From Mucilaginibacter cryoferens (lineage in GTDB: Bacteria; Bacteroidota; Bacteroidia; Sphingobacteriales; Sphingobacteriaceae): a stretch of 64,000 nt of DNA. The first letter of the stretch is position 1. Each line of letters opens with the position of its first letter. Shown in pieces: positions 8,936 through 18,700 of this stretch. Below the pieces are notes generated by a model that ran no database searches, was not told the DNA's origin, and saw only the letters and a program-made list of their open reading frames with translations. The stretch is taken from the NCBI RefSeq assembly GCF_014205845.1, contig NZ_JACHCR010000018.1, forward strand, positions 1-64,000. Direction: 5' to 3'. The translations under genes were made by a program, and so were the position numbers.

Positions 8936-10441
8936 ATGAATAAATCATTGCATAACAAAGGATATAACGGTTCACTGATGGCGGTATGCCTGGCGGCTTT
9001 AATGTTTGGATTTGAAATTTCGAGCGTACCTGTTTCGCTACCTGTTATCGAAAAAGAATTACATGGGAATTTTAAAGACATTCAATGGATAATGAACTCT
9101 TATACTATTGCCTGTTGTACGGTGCTTATGGCGGCAGGTACGCTGGCCGACAAGTATGGACGCAAGCGGATCTTTATGTACAACATTATTCTATTTGCCA
9201 TCACTTCACTCATTTGTGGATTGGCGTATAACATGCCCACTTTGATCATCAGCCGATTTTTGCAAGGATTAAGTGGCGGTGCTATGTTTATTTGTACCAT
9301 AGCCAATCTTTCCAACCAGTTTCCGGAGGCAAAGGAACGAGCCAAAGCTTTTTCGGTATGGGGGGTGATTGTTGGAGTAGGTTTGGGGTTTGGGCCTATT
9401 ATTGGTAGCGCTATTATGACCGGATTAAACTGGCGTTGGATTTTTTTAATACATGTGCCTATTTCTTTGTTAACAGTATTGCTTAGCTATCGATATATAA
9501 CGGAATCAAAAGACAGCAACTCGCAAAAGTTAGACGTTTGGGGAATATTGTTTCTTGCCGCATCTGTATTTAGCCTTACCTATTTCATTATTCAAAGCTC
9601 TGACGCAGGTTTTGGAAGTGCCAAAATGGTTTTGGTACTATTGTCATCGGTTGTGTGCTTTATTATATTTTTATGGGTTGAAAAGAAAAGCAGTTATCCG
9701 ATGTTTGATATTTCTGTATTCAGGATCAGCAATTTTTCGGGGGCAATTATGGGCTCTATCGGAATGAACTTTAGTTTCTGGCCGTTCATTATCTATCTAC
9801 CAATTCTTTTTCAAACTGGTTTTGGATATAGCGTGATTTTTACAGGATTTTGCTTACTGGCTTATACTTTACCATCCTTAGTGGTGCCACCATTGGCAGA
9901 GTATCTGACATTGCGTTTTAAAGCCAGTACTGTGATCCCTTCCGGATTATTTTTAATCGGGGCTGGTTTTTTATTTATGCGGTATGGTTGTATAGTTGAA
10001 AATGCAAGTTGGAAAACCTTATTGGGCGGGATGCTGGTGGCGGGCATTGGGCTTGGCTTAACTAATACGCCTGTAACCAATACAGCTACAGGTGCTGTTT
10101 CTAATGATAGAGTGGGAATGGCTTCAGGGATCGACACAAGCGCCAGGCTAATAACGCTTGCTATTAACATTGCCGTAATGGGATTTATATTGATCAACGG
10201 AATATTTCGCAATATTAAAAAAATTTTACCGGGCCATCTAAATATTGAGGAATTGCATAGCCTGGCAGAGAAAATAATATCAGGCAACAATTCGTTTATC
10301 AACAAAATCGGTATCCCAGCCAATCAAATTAAAATTCTCCTCGCTAATACTTTTGGGGATGTTTTATTATTTGGTGGCTTGGGAGTTTGGGTATTGGCTT
10401 TATGTAGCTTTTGGATATTTCATTTAAAGCAAAAAAGCTGA
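8936..10441 (+). CDS. MFS transporter, DHA2 (EmrB/QacA-like) family
   Basis: Inner-membrane proton antiporter, 501 residues, a length that fits the 14-helix DHA2 group. The N-terminal half carries the family motif between helices 2 and 3 (GTLADKYGRKRIF) and the antiporter-type motif GVGLGFGPIIGSAI in helix 5. Family members export drugs or other amphipathic small molecules. No membrane-fusion or outer-membrane partner lies next to it, so it may act alone. It is divergent from an AraC regulator that probably induces it. The substrate cannot be predicted. Confidence 0.88.
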   Translation: MNKSLHNKGYNGSLMAVCLAALMFGFEISSVPVSLPVIEKELHGNFKDIQWIMNSYTIACCTVLMAAGTLADKYGRKRIFMYNIILFAITSLICGLAYNMPTLIISRFLQGLSGGAMFICTIANLSNQFPEAKERAKAFSVWGVIVGVGLGFGPIIGSAIMTGLNWRWIFLIHVPISLLTVLLSYRYITESKDSNSQKLDVWGILFLAASVFSLTYFIIQSSDAGFGSAKMVLVLLSSVVCFIIFLWVEKKSSYPMFDISVFRISNFSGAIMGSIGMNFSFWPFIIYLPILFQTGFGYSVIFTGFCLLAYTLPSLVVPPLAEYLTLRFKASTVIPSGLFLIGAGFLFMRYGCIVENASWKTLLGGMLVAGIGLGLTNTPVTNTATGAVSNDRVGMASGIDTSARLITLAINIAVMGFILINGIFRNIKKILPGHLNIEELHSLAEKIISGNNSFINKIGIPANQIKILLANTFGDVLLFGGLGVWVLALCSFWIFHLKQKS

Positions 10442-10548
10442 ATATAATTACAACCTCCACTCATAAATATCCTCGACAGATAAATTGAGCCTATTTGATA
10501 TTCACACCTTTTTTACGCGGGAAGGAGCAATTCGTAGCCAAGGCCCGA

Positions 10549-10660
10549 GAGCCTCAATGGGCAAGCAGAGTAAAATGTCGTTTGCTTTTTTTTCTATATA
10601 ATTTACTGTTAATCAGGTATATAAAATGGAGTAATTCACTTGCCTGAGTGGCTGTAATTC
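10549..10660. repeat. Diverged direct repeat, copy 1
   Basis: This stretch aligns over about 110 bp with 12235-12360 (for example GAATGGGCAAGC there against CAATGGGCAAGC here, and TCACTTG followed by TGAG in both). By eye identity is roughly two thirds, with small indels. The same frame on the minus strand reads weakly similar residues in both copies (FTLLAH here, FTMLAH there), so both may be relics of one coding sequence. Apart from this, the gap 10442-10732 shows no gene. Confidence 0.5.
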
Positions 10661-10710
10661 CGTCCAGTCCGGGATAAGAAATAATGGGCTTTTCGTCGTA
10701 AAACCCGACT

Positions 10711-10762
10711 ATAAAGAGACGCAGGGTAATTATTAATTAATAATTACCCTGCGTCTCTTTAT
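10711..10762. repeat. 52-bp perfect palindrome at a gene end
   Basis: A perfect inverted repeat with 26-nt arms and no loop. The left arm starts ATAAAGAGACGCAGGG and the right arm is its exact complement. It contains the last nine sense codons and the stop (10733-10735) of the minus-strand gene, plus 22 nt downstream. As RNA it would make a very stable hairpin and could terminate transcription; no T run follows on the minus strand (the next bases are AGTCGGG). Confidence 0.9.
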
Positions 10763-11992
10763 CAACATACCTTTGCTATTTTTAATCTCTAAAACATACT
10801 TGCCTTTAAATAAAAACAGAACGTTATTACCGTTATTGATTAACAATTGATCGGCAGGAATCCGATTGCCTGGCTTTTCATAACTATAAAAAGCTTGTAC
10901 AAGTTGATTCGGCTTTAGTTGAAAAATACTTAAGTTGTACGGTTTTCTTAATCCGGCAATGCTTAAAAGAGTTGATCGCTTATTCTTTATATTATATATT
11001 GGAAATATCACCGTTGCATCTACATATTTGCCGTGCCAGGCTTTATTACCACGTAGGGCAATTACGGGCTGTTGGATATGTTTAAATTTATTTATGGAAA
11101 TAAACTCTTTTTCTTCAAGCTGGGGATAAAGATGTTGAACCTGCTGAGTTAAGTCTACAGTAAAAGGATCAATGCCGGAAAACTCTTTAAAGTATTGTGC
11201 CATCTTTTTCCAACTATTCACACTGCCTTCATGAATGTGGTCATAACCAGCATATACTAACATCTTTGCTTTTGGATCTTTATTTAAAACCCTTACCAGG
11301 TTAACAGCCATTAGGGAATCCCTGAACCTATTACAATAATTAGGATCTTCACTTTTTTGATCACAATCTTCTTCCGGATCGTAAGAAATCATTATAAACC
11401 CTATTTTCTTGGCTTGCCGTAACAATTCTCCAAAAAGGGGCTCATGGATATAATATCCAGCATCATAGTCGGGGTACTTTTTCCTGTTAATGAGTGAGTC
11501 TTCTAATGCTTCTATTGCCAAGTAGCGATAACCGCCATCATAAAATCGTTTCAGCATACTGAGCATTAATGCCCGGTGGTATGGTAAATGATGCGCCTCA
11601 TTAATCATAGTCACCTGGCTTAGTTTCGCTCGGGTTGTTATGTAATCAGATGCATTAATCAAAGTATGTTGCCTGACAAAGGCAGTGTCATAAACCACTT
11701 TTTCAGTATTTATCTGATCTTTAAACCTATAATCGCTGTAAAAAAGTAGGTGGGGGTAATCCTCTAAAAATGAATAGTAGGTCATCATAGCTTGAAGCCA
11801 GGTATTTAATCCTCTTTTTTCTGCAGTATCAATTTTGATTTTTTTAATTGCATTTAAAGGCGCAAGATAATTTTCTGGTTGCTTATCCATGATGTCTATT
11901 GCGATTTTAAAAGAATTTTGCGCTGGAGTTTGTGCAATTGATAAAGTGGATATAATAAGGAAAAATGAGATAGGCAATAAATATTTCATCAA
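10733..11992 (-). CDS. Secreted EreA/ChaN-like-fold protein of unknown function
   Basis: 419 residues with a signal peptide (cleavage likely after STLSIAQ), so exported. The central part carries histidine motifs (INEAHHLPYHR, and YAGYDHIHEG about 140 residues later) with an intervening acidic stretch (YDPEEDCDQ). This pattern resembles the erythromycin-esterase/ChaN/TIKI superfamily, in which such residues form the active or metal site. The assignment is by motif feel only and no substrate is implied. The gene stands alone between two diverged direct repeats and ends inside a perfect palindrome. Confidence 0.5.
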   Translation of the reverse strand: MMKYLLPISFFLIISTLSIAQTPAQNSFKIAIDIMDKQPENYLAPLNAIKKIKIDTAEKRGLNTWLQAMMTYYSFLEDYPHLLFYSDYRFKDQINTEKVVYDTAFVRQHTLINASDYITTRAKLSQVTMINEAHHLPYHRALMLSMLKRFYDGGYRYLAIEALEDSLINRKKYPDYDAGYYIHEPLFGELLRQAKKIGFIMISYDPEEDCDQKSEDPNYCNRFRDSLMAVNLVRVLNKDPKAKMLVYAGYDHIHEGSVNSWKKMAQYFKEFSGIDPFTVDLTQQVQHLYPQLEEKEFISINKFKHIQQPVIALRGNKAWHGKYVDATVIFPIYNIKNKRSTLLSIAGLRKPYNLSIFQLKPNQLVQAFYSYEKPGNRIPADQLLINNGNNVLFLFKGKYVLEIKNSKGMLIKRRRVIIN

Positions 11993-12234
11993 CTGATCAA
12001 GTTATTTAATTGCTAAACTAAGTAATTAGTTTGATCTTTAAAAAACTATGCAAAAATTAGCGCGGAACTTTAATATCAAAGAGAAGATAAAATTTAGCCA
12101 TGGTCAATATTATCCATCGGCTGGTGCACGCTTGCCACGTTTTAGGGCAGGGATCGGGCGATTTTCACGCAACTTGTAAATCGCTTAAAATCTTCAATTG
12201 GGTTACCAATTGGCTCGAATTATGTCCAGCCTCA

Positions 12235-12360
12235 GGAGCCAGAATGGGCAAGCATGGTAAAACGGTGCCTTGTCCATCTTTTTTGCTAACTAATTTGCTG
12301 TTAAGTAAATAAATATGAAGTGTATAGCTCACTTGTTTGAGCCATTCGATGTTGCAATTC
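12235..12360. repeat. Diverged direct repeat, copy 2
   Basis: Partner of the repeat at 10549-10660, in the same orientation, about 1.7 kb away. The two copies bracket the single gene at 10733-11992. An 82-codon open frame covers it on the minus strand but has no recognisable family and is disrupted relative to copy 1. The remainder of 11993-12532 shows no gene. Confidence 0.5.
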
Positions 12361-12532
12361 TTCAAAAGTATATTTTTTTGGTATATCAAACCAATCAGTT
12401 CGGTAAAGCCCATTAACTCATTACTACTTAGTCCTCTTCCGATAAGGGGGAATAAAGCAGGCCGCTTATGTTTTCTGATTTAACTCGTATTAAATTTAAC
12501 TTATCCCGATCTGTGTTTCCCTTTTTAATTGA

Positions 12533-13804
12533 TCACTTAAGATATATCGTGCCTCCCTTCATCACAAAAACTACATTTTTGATGGTGCTAATGTCATTTA
12601 ACGGATCGCCGTCTATTGCTATAATATCTGCAAGTTTCCCGTTGCCGATGCTGCCCAACTCATTTTCTTTTCCCAACAGAATTGCGGCGTTCGAGGTTGC
12701 CGATTTAATAGCCTCCATTGGCGGCATGCCTGCTTCAACCATATAGCCAAACTCCAGGTAATTTTTACCGTGATCAAATGCACCGGCATCGGTTCCGAAG
12801 GCTATCTTAACTCCTGCCTTGTATGCTTTGGCAAACGTTTTTTGGATTTGATTGCCAAATGCGATGGCTTTACCGGCAATAACAGGCGGGTAATAGCCCT
12901 TTTTTGCCGAATCGGCAACGGCTTTACCGGCAATAATTGTTGGCACGTACCACGTTCCATATTGCTTCATCAGCTTTATATCCTCATCGTCCATATAAGT
13001 GCCATGTTCAATTGAGGTAACACCACCCAAAATTGCCCGCCTGATGCCCTCGGCTCCATGGGCATGGCAGGCTACTTTTAAACCATAGTCGTTGGCTGTT
13101 TCAACTACCGCTTTAATTTCATCAATGGTAAGTTTTGCCTTTTTGTTATTATCACCCAATTCAAAAACGCCCCCTGTTGATGCAATTTTTATAACATCGG
13201 CACCTGCTTTTATTTGCAGCCGCACGGCTTTTACCAATTCGTCTCTCCCGTCTGCAATACCGTCATTGGGTCCGGAATGATGAAAAATATCGTCTCGGAA
13301 ACCGTTTGACGGATCGCTGGCTCCTCCGCTTGATGAAATGATCTTCCCCGCTGCAAAAACCCGCGGGCCTTCAATCCATCCGCTTTCTATAGCTTTTTTC
13401 AGATTGATATCTATTCCGCTGCCGCCCAGATCCCGTACCGTTGTAAAACCGGCCAGCAAAGTTCGCTTTGCAAAATTTACCGACCGGTAAGCTATATCAG
13501 CATCTGTTAGTGTAAAAACTTCAAGCAATGTATTGGTACTTAAAATAGCTTCCAGATGTACATGGCAATCTATAAGTCCGGGTAAAACTGTTTTGGATTT
13601 TAAATCAATTACCTTTATCGTGTTGCCCGCATCAGCATAGCCGTTAATAATATTTTTAATCCGGCCGCTGTCAACAACAATAGTAACCTGCTTTTGAACG
13701 GCATTTGAAATGCCATCAATAAGCTTACCGCAGTATATGTAGGTTTTTTGAGCCTGTACAATTTGTGCAAAGCATATTAAAACCAATACAAAGAGTTTTT
13801 TCAT
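12533..13804 (-). CDS. Secreted amidohydrolase (imidazolonepropionase/prolidase-like)
   Basis: Metal-dependent amidohydrolase, 423 residues with a signal peptide (MKKLFVLVLICFAQIVQA), so probably periplasmic or outer-membrane associated. The metal motif HVH is at residues 81-83 after VLPGLIDC; VIKIASTGG holds the likely carbamylated lysine; CHAHG, SIEHGT and GTDAG supply the other metal and catalytic residues. Relatives hydrolyse Xaa-Pro or other dipeptides and cyclic amides. It is the last gene of the SusC/SusD operon, which suggests that the pair imports a peptide or amide substrate cleaved here. Substrate inference is moderate. Confidence 0.85.
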   Translation of the reverse strand: MKKLFVLVLICFAQIVQAQKTYIYCGKLIDGISNAVQKQVTIVVDSGRIKNIINGYADAGNTIKVIDLKSKTVLPGLIDCHVHLEAILSTNTLLEVFTLTDADIAYRSVNFAKRTLLAGFTTVRDLGGSGIDINLKKAIESGWIEGPRVFAAGKIISSSGGASDPSNGFRDDIFHHSGPNDGIADGRDELVKAVRLQIKAGADVIKIASTGGVFELGDNNKKAKLTIDEIKAVVETANDYGLKVACHAHGAEGIRRAILGGVTSIEHGTYMDDEDIKLMKQYGTWYVPTIIAGKAVADSAKKGYYPPVIAGKAIAFGNQIQKTFAKAYKAGVKIAFGTDAGAFDHGKNYLEFGYMVEAGMPPMEAIKSATSNAAILLGKENELGSIGNGKLADIIAIDGDPLNDISTIKNVVFVMKGGTIYLK

Positions 13805-13828
13805 TTCCTTTCAATTTGTTTTAGATCA

Positions 13829-14290
13829 TCAATTCAAAGGAAGGTTCTCCACTGTTACGTCCCAATGGGCCAGTACTATTTCCCAGCGGCGCTGTTCTTC
13901 TTTCTTATAAGCTTCCTGGTCGGGAAACAATTGCAGTTTGTAAGGATCAACAATACTATAATCAAAAGCCAGTTTGGCGGTTTTAAAAACAACGCTTACT
14001 TTTAAGTCCCAACGGCTTTCTTCGCTGCTGTGCAGCTTGGGGGTTTCTGCCTCAATGCTGATCACATCTCCTTTTTCCAATAACTTTTTTAATAAGGGGT
14101 AATGGTTCTTTTTCCATAAGGCAATAAACTCATCAGCATATCCCCATTTTATCTTATAGTAATCTTCTATCTTAAAATAATCAGCAGTATTAGCTTTTTG
14201 GGCCGATGAGGGGTTGCTGATGGTTAATAAAAGTAGAGTTGCCAACACACTGGCAAATAGCTTGATTGCGGTTTTACTTCGTTTTTTCAT
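13829..14290 (-). CDS. Secreted protein of unknown function
   Basis: 153 residues with an N-terminal signal segment (TAIKLFASVLATLLLLT, cleavage near SSAQ). The mature part has the pattern YYKIKWGYADEFIALWKKN, reminiscent of small dimeric alpha/beta-barrel proteins (NIPSNAP/ABM-like), but I do not recognise the family. It lies between the SusD-like and amidohydrolase genes with short gaps (18 and 24 nt), so it belongs to that operon and may act on the same substrate. Confidence 0.7.
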   Translation of the reverse strand: MKKRSKTAIKLFASVLATLLLLTISNPSSAQKANTADYFKIEDYYKIKWGYADEFIALWKKNHYPLLKKLLEKGDVISIEAETPKLHSSEESRWDLKVSVVFKTAKLAFDYSIVDPYKLQLFPDQEAYKKEEQRRWEIVLAHWDVTVENLPLN

Positions 14291-14308
14291 TTTTTCGATA
14301 TTTATGTT

Positions 14309-15760
14309 TTAGTTTTTATCCCAGAATAATTTGGTAGCTATATTATCTCCGCCTATAGCTGTAGCTGCCTGGCTGTAATTAGCCTGGTTAACGTTCTGCT
14401 CGGTTATAGGATAAGTAAACCTGTTAAGGTATGACGCTTGGTTAGGTGGCAACGGCAAAACAAGTCCCAGTCTCCTGATCTCGGTCCAGGCCTCATAACC
14501 CCTGTTGTAAAGGGCTATGTATTTTTGCCAACCTATTTTTAATTTATATGAACCGCTGGCTGTTGTATAAGCAACTTTAGGATTGAGCAGGTAGGCGTTT
14601 ATAACGCTGGTGCTACCACTCCAAAAGTTGATGGAAGCGCCGATTGCATTGTTGTAGTGTTGCTGGGCTGTGCCTCCAACTGCAAAACCTCTTTCAATAG
14701 CCTCGGCCAGGTCAAATTCTACTTCGGCGTAATCGGCCAGTACTGATGGCAGATCAGGAGCCGCAATAGTGCTGCTAAAGGTGGAGAACTTGTTGTAGGT
14801 ATTAACCTTTCCAATCGCGCCGCCTTTGTAAACCAATACATCAGTAGGAGTAGGGTTCGCATTGGTATCAATGGCTGTATAATAAGTAGGCCTGCGCGGG
14901 TCATTTAAACTGTTCAACAAATCAACCAGGGTAGCACCTGCCACGTAGTCTATCAGGTGGCCCTGTACCTGGTCAACCCACAGCGGGTTGGTATTGGGTG
15001 TTGTAGTGAGGTATTTAAAACTCACATTATCAGCATTAGATTGCAGTGCATTCGGAGCCGCAGCTTCTACGGCAATTTTTGCCTTCGCTGGTTCAACGTC
15101 TGCCAGAGTTATCCCAAGCTTTAATTTAACGGTGTTGCCAAATTTTTTCCACGAGCTGATTTCACTCACCCCGTTAAACAGCAGGTCGGCGGTATTAAAA
15201 CCGGTAGCGGTAGTATTCAGTTTTGACAAGGCATCGTCCAGCCGGCTTAACAGGCTGTCATAAATCTGACTCGCATCGTCATATTTGGGCGTTGTGTTGG
15301 TATAATCAATGGCTTGTGTGTATGGTATGTTACCGAATGTATTCACCAACACCGAATAAGCATACACCTCCAGAATATTGATTTGTGCCAGTTGGTTGTT
15401 CCTTTGCGCTACCGATAAACTGGCGTCGGCTAAAGTAAGTTTATTTGCTTCCTGTAAATTACGCAGCACGTTAATGTAAATAGCATTCCAGAAACCGTCG
15501 GGCACATTACGTAATTTAAGGTCGTAAGCACTTTCCGATATTGCAGTAGTTTGTGTCCATTGCTGGGCCGTAAGCCTGAATATATTTACATTGTAGGCGC
15601 TGGTAGAAAGCACATCTGCCAATTGTTTTTCGGCATATGAAAATAATGTTGCAGCGGGCACTACTGTGGCACTTTTAGTATCATTGTTCAGGTATTCGTT
15701 TTTCTTTACGCAGCTACTGAGCACTATGATACCCAGCAGCGTAATTGTTATCTTTTTCAT
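14309..15760 (-). CDS. SusD-like nutrient-binding lipoprotein (SusD-like_2 type)
   Basis: Surface lipoprotein, 483 residues. The lipobox LSSC places the lipidated cysteine at residue 17. The alpha-helical TPR-like body matches the SusD-like_2 branch (QQWTQTTAISESAYDLKLR, EVYAYSVLVNTFGNIPYTQA), common next to SusC proteins outside classical starch loci. It would form the lid of the SusC channel encoded 4 nt upstream. The segment AEVEFDLAEAIERG and the C-terminal YNRGYEAWTEIRRLG are typical of the family. Confidence 0.9.
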   Translation of the reverse strand: MKKITITLLGIIVLSSCVKKNEYLNNDTKSATVVPAATLFSYAEKQLADVLSTSAYNVNIFRLTAQQWTQTTAISESAYDLKLRNVPDGFWNAIYINVLRNLQEANKLTLADASLSVAQRNNQLAQINILEVYAYSVLVNTFGNIPYTQAIDYTNTTPKYDDASQIYDSLLSRLDDALSKLNTTATGFNTADLLFNGVSEISSWKKFGNTVKLKLGITLADVEPAKAKIAVEAAAPNALQSNADNVSFKYLTTTPNTNPLWVDQVQGHLIDYVAGATLVDLLNSLNDPRRPTYYTAIDTNANPTPTDVLVYKGGAIGKVNTYNKFSTFSSTIAAPDLPSVLADYAEVEFDLAEAIERGFAVGGTAQQHYNNAIGASINFWSGSTSVINAYLLNPKVAYTTASGSYKLKIGWQKYIALYNRGYEAWTEIRRLGLVLPLPPNQASYLNRFTYPITEQNVNQANYSQAATAIGGDNIATKLFWDKN

Positions 15761-15764
15761 CGGT

Positions 15765-18700
15765 TTAGAAGGTAAATTTTAAGTTAAAACCATATCGGCG
15801 TACGTTAGGGTAAGAGCCAAGCTGAACTCCCTGGTAAGCGCTACCCGCACCAAGTCCGTCTTCAGGGTCGGCATATGGGATGTTTTTATGAATGATCCAT
15901 AAATTGCGGCCGGTAAGCGAAACGTCAATTGCCTTTACCGCTCCTATTTTTTGTACAAACGCGGCCGGCACGCTGTAAGTGAATGCCACCTCCCTTAATT
16001 TGATATAAGATGCATCGTAAACAAAAGCTTTGTTCGGCGCAGTTTGGTAACCATAAGCCGACTGGTTTTGCGCGGCTCCTATCCTCGTTGTATTAGGTGT
16101 TCCATCGGCATGTACGCCGGGAAGAATAACCCCACCACCGTCGGTGAGTGCATTTCTTTTTGGGTTGCCAAGGTCATTTAAGCCTGCGGTTTCAGGATAG
16201 AGGCCAGTCCAAAGGCCAAAAACCATATCCACATCGTAAATGCTGCCGCCATGGCTAAAGTCAACCAAAAAACTTAATGTAAAATTTTTATACCTGAAAG
16301 CATTAAAAACACCGCCTGTCCAGTCCGGGTTTGAATTGCCGATTACGTTATTGGAGTTTGAAGTGAACAAGTAACGGCCGTTTGCATCAACTTCTTTCTG
16401 CCCGTTATTGTATATGAAGTCTGTCCCTCTTAAAGTTCCGTAAGCTTCGCCAACTGTAACATTAGTAGTAACACCACCTTTATATGCCGCCAGCTGGTAA
16501 TTATTTACACCATTATAAAGCGACAAAACCTTATTGGTATTTTTTGCAAAGTTTACGTTAATATTCCATGAAAAATCATTGGCTTTAAATGGTGTGCCAT
16601 TAAGTGAAACTTCAACCCCTTTATTTTGAACATCCCCTGAGTTAACATATAACCCGCTATAACCCGTGGCTGTGGATACAGAAACCGGCAAGATTTGGTT
16701 GATGGTATTGTTTTTATAATAAGTGAAATCAAAGCCCAAACGATTTTTAAAGAATGAGGCTTCAAGACCGGCCTCAAAACTCTTTGTTCTCTCGGGCTTA
16801 AGATCGGCGTTGTTCCTTACGGTCGATACGTAATAAAGTGCTTCCGATCCAAAATTAGCTGCTTTGTTATATACCTCATTAATGCGGCGTGAAGGTGCGT
16901 CATTACCTACCTCGGCATAGTTCAGTTTCACTTTCCCATTTGAAAGCCAGTCATAGTTTTTCAGCAGGCTCGAAAAGACAAAGCTGCCGGCAACAGACGG
17001 ATAGTAATAGGTGTTATTTTTATCAGGCAATGTAGTCGACTGATCTCTCCTTAATGTTCCGTCGAGGAAAAACAGATCTTTATAGCCAAAGGTAACACCG
17101 CCAAAAATACCTGTCACTACTTTTTGATCTACTACTTCAACAGGGTAATCAATCGGATTTACAGAATTGCTTAAAGAAAATAGCCCCGGGACAGTCAACC
17201 CTCCGTTAGTAGCGGCACTTATTGAATTGATATTCTGCCGCCTTGCATTTAAGCCTAAAACGCCTTTAAAGCTGATATCATTTGTTATTGCTTTATTGAA
17301 ATTTAGTAAAAAATCGAAGTTGTTTTCTTTGTAGGTGCGGTTTAGGCGGTAATATGACGATGGTGTAACCACGCTGCCTACATTTATCCTTTGTTCCTGA
17401 AACTCATTATAATAATCTTCCGACACCCTCCCAAGTATATCAAGCCAGCTGAATAATTTGTAATCAAGGCTAACATTTCCAAAAAAACGGTCCCTGCTGT
17501 CGGTTTCGTAGTTTTGGTATTGAACAAAATAGGGGTTATCCCAATAGGCAGAACTTAGGTCGGTAGGGCTTTTTACATTCCAGTTGTCATTGCTATGGGT
17601 TCTGAAGTAAGCATCTTTTAAATCCTTTACGTCCACGTTCACCTGCCAAAATTCACGGAAGTTTTGAAGTATATTCATTGGTTCGCCGTTTTGGCCTCCA
17701 AAACCGGTGCCGCCTCTGCCTTTGCCAGCCGTTTGGGTGTAATTCACACTGGCCTGGGCTGTTAGCTTATCCGAAATTTTGTACGAGCCACCAAAATTGA
17801 AAAGGTTTTTAACAATGCTGCTATTGGGCAAAATACCATGGTCGTCTGATCGGGTATACCCCAATTTATAATTCCCTTTATCGGTACCGCCATCAATAAA
17901 TAAGCTATTGTTTAATGTATATGGATGATTAAAAAACGTAGAAGGATCATTTTTTGCAGCCACCCATGGGGTTTGCTTGTGATAGTTGGCCGACGTTGGA
18001 TCTAATGACCGCCAGTCGTAAACCAACAGACTTGGGTCAAACTTTTGTCCGTACGAGGCATCATCATAGGTTGGCACAACCAATTGTTTAACTCCTTTTC
18101 CCAATATATCGGTGTAATCAAAATGACTCCCAGGGGTACTTGGATCATAATAAGGGCCGTAACCTGCGCCGTAATCCTTTTGGTATTTGGCAAAAGTACT
18201 TTTATCCACCGACCCAAATTGTACCCCTGTATTTAATGTTATATTCAGACCTTTTGCTCCTTTTTTTGTGGTGATAATAATTGCCCCGTTAGCAGCACGC
18301 GACCCATACAAAGCTGTTGAGGCAGCTCCTTTTAATACAGTAACGCTTGCAATATCGTCGGGGTTAACATCCGCACCAGGGCTGCCATAGTCGTAACCCC
18401 CTTTACCGTTCCGTTGATTTTGTGTTACATTACTTGTACCGCCAAGTTCCAGGGCGCTTGAATTATCGATAGGTACGCCATCAACCACAAATAAGGGCTG
18501 GTTACTTCCCGATAATGATTTTGGGCCCCTCAACACGATGTTGGTAGAGCCGCCGATAACGTTAGATTGCTTAATTTGTGCACCGGCTATTTTTCCAGAT
18601 AATTCACTGAGCAAATTTGTATTACGGTTGCTATTTACTTCAGCCCCGCTAAGTGTTTGGGCCGAATAAGGCAATTCGTTTTTGTTGCGCGAAAGTCCCA

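Noticed and set aside
12165..12413. Minus-strand 82-codon frame
   Set aside because: No recognisable family; its partner repeat at 10549-10660 has stops in the same region. Treated as repeat sequence.
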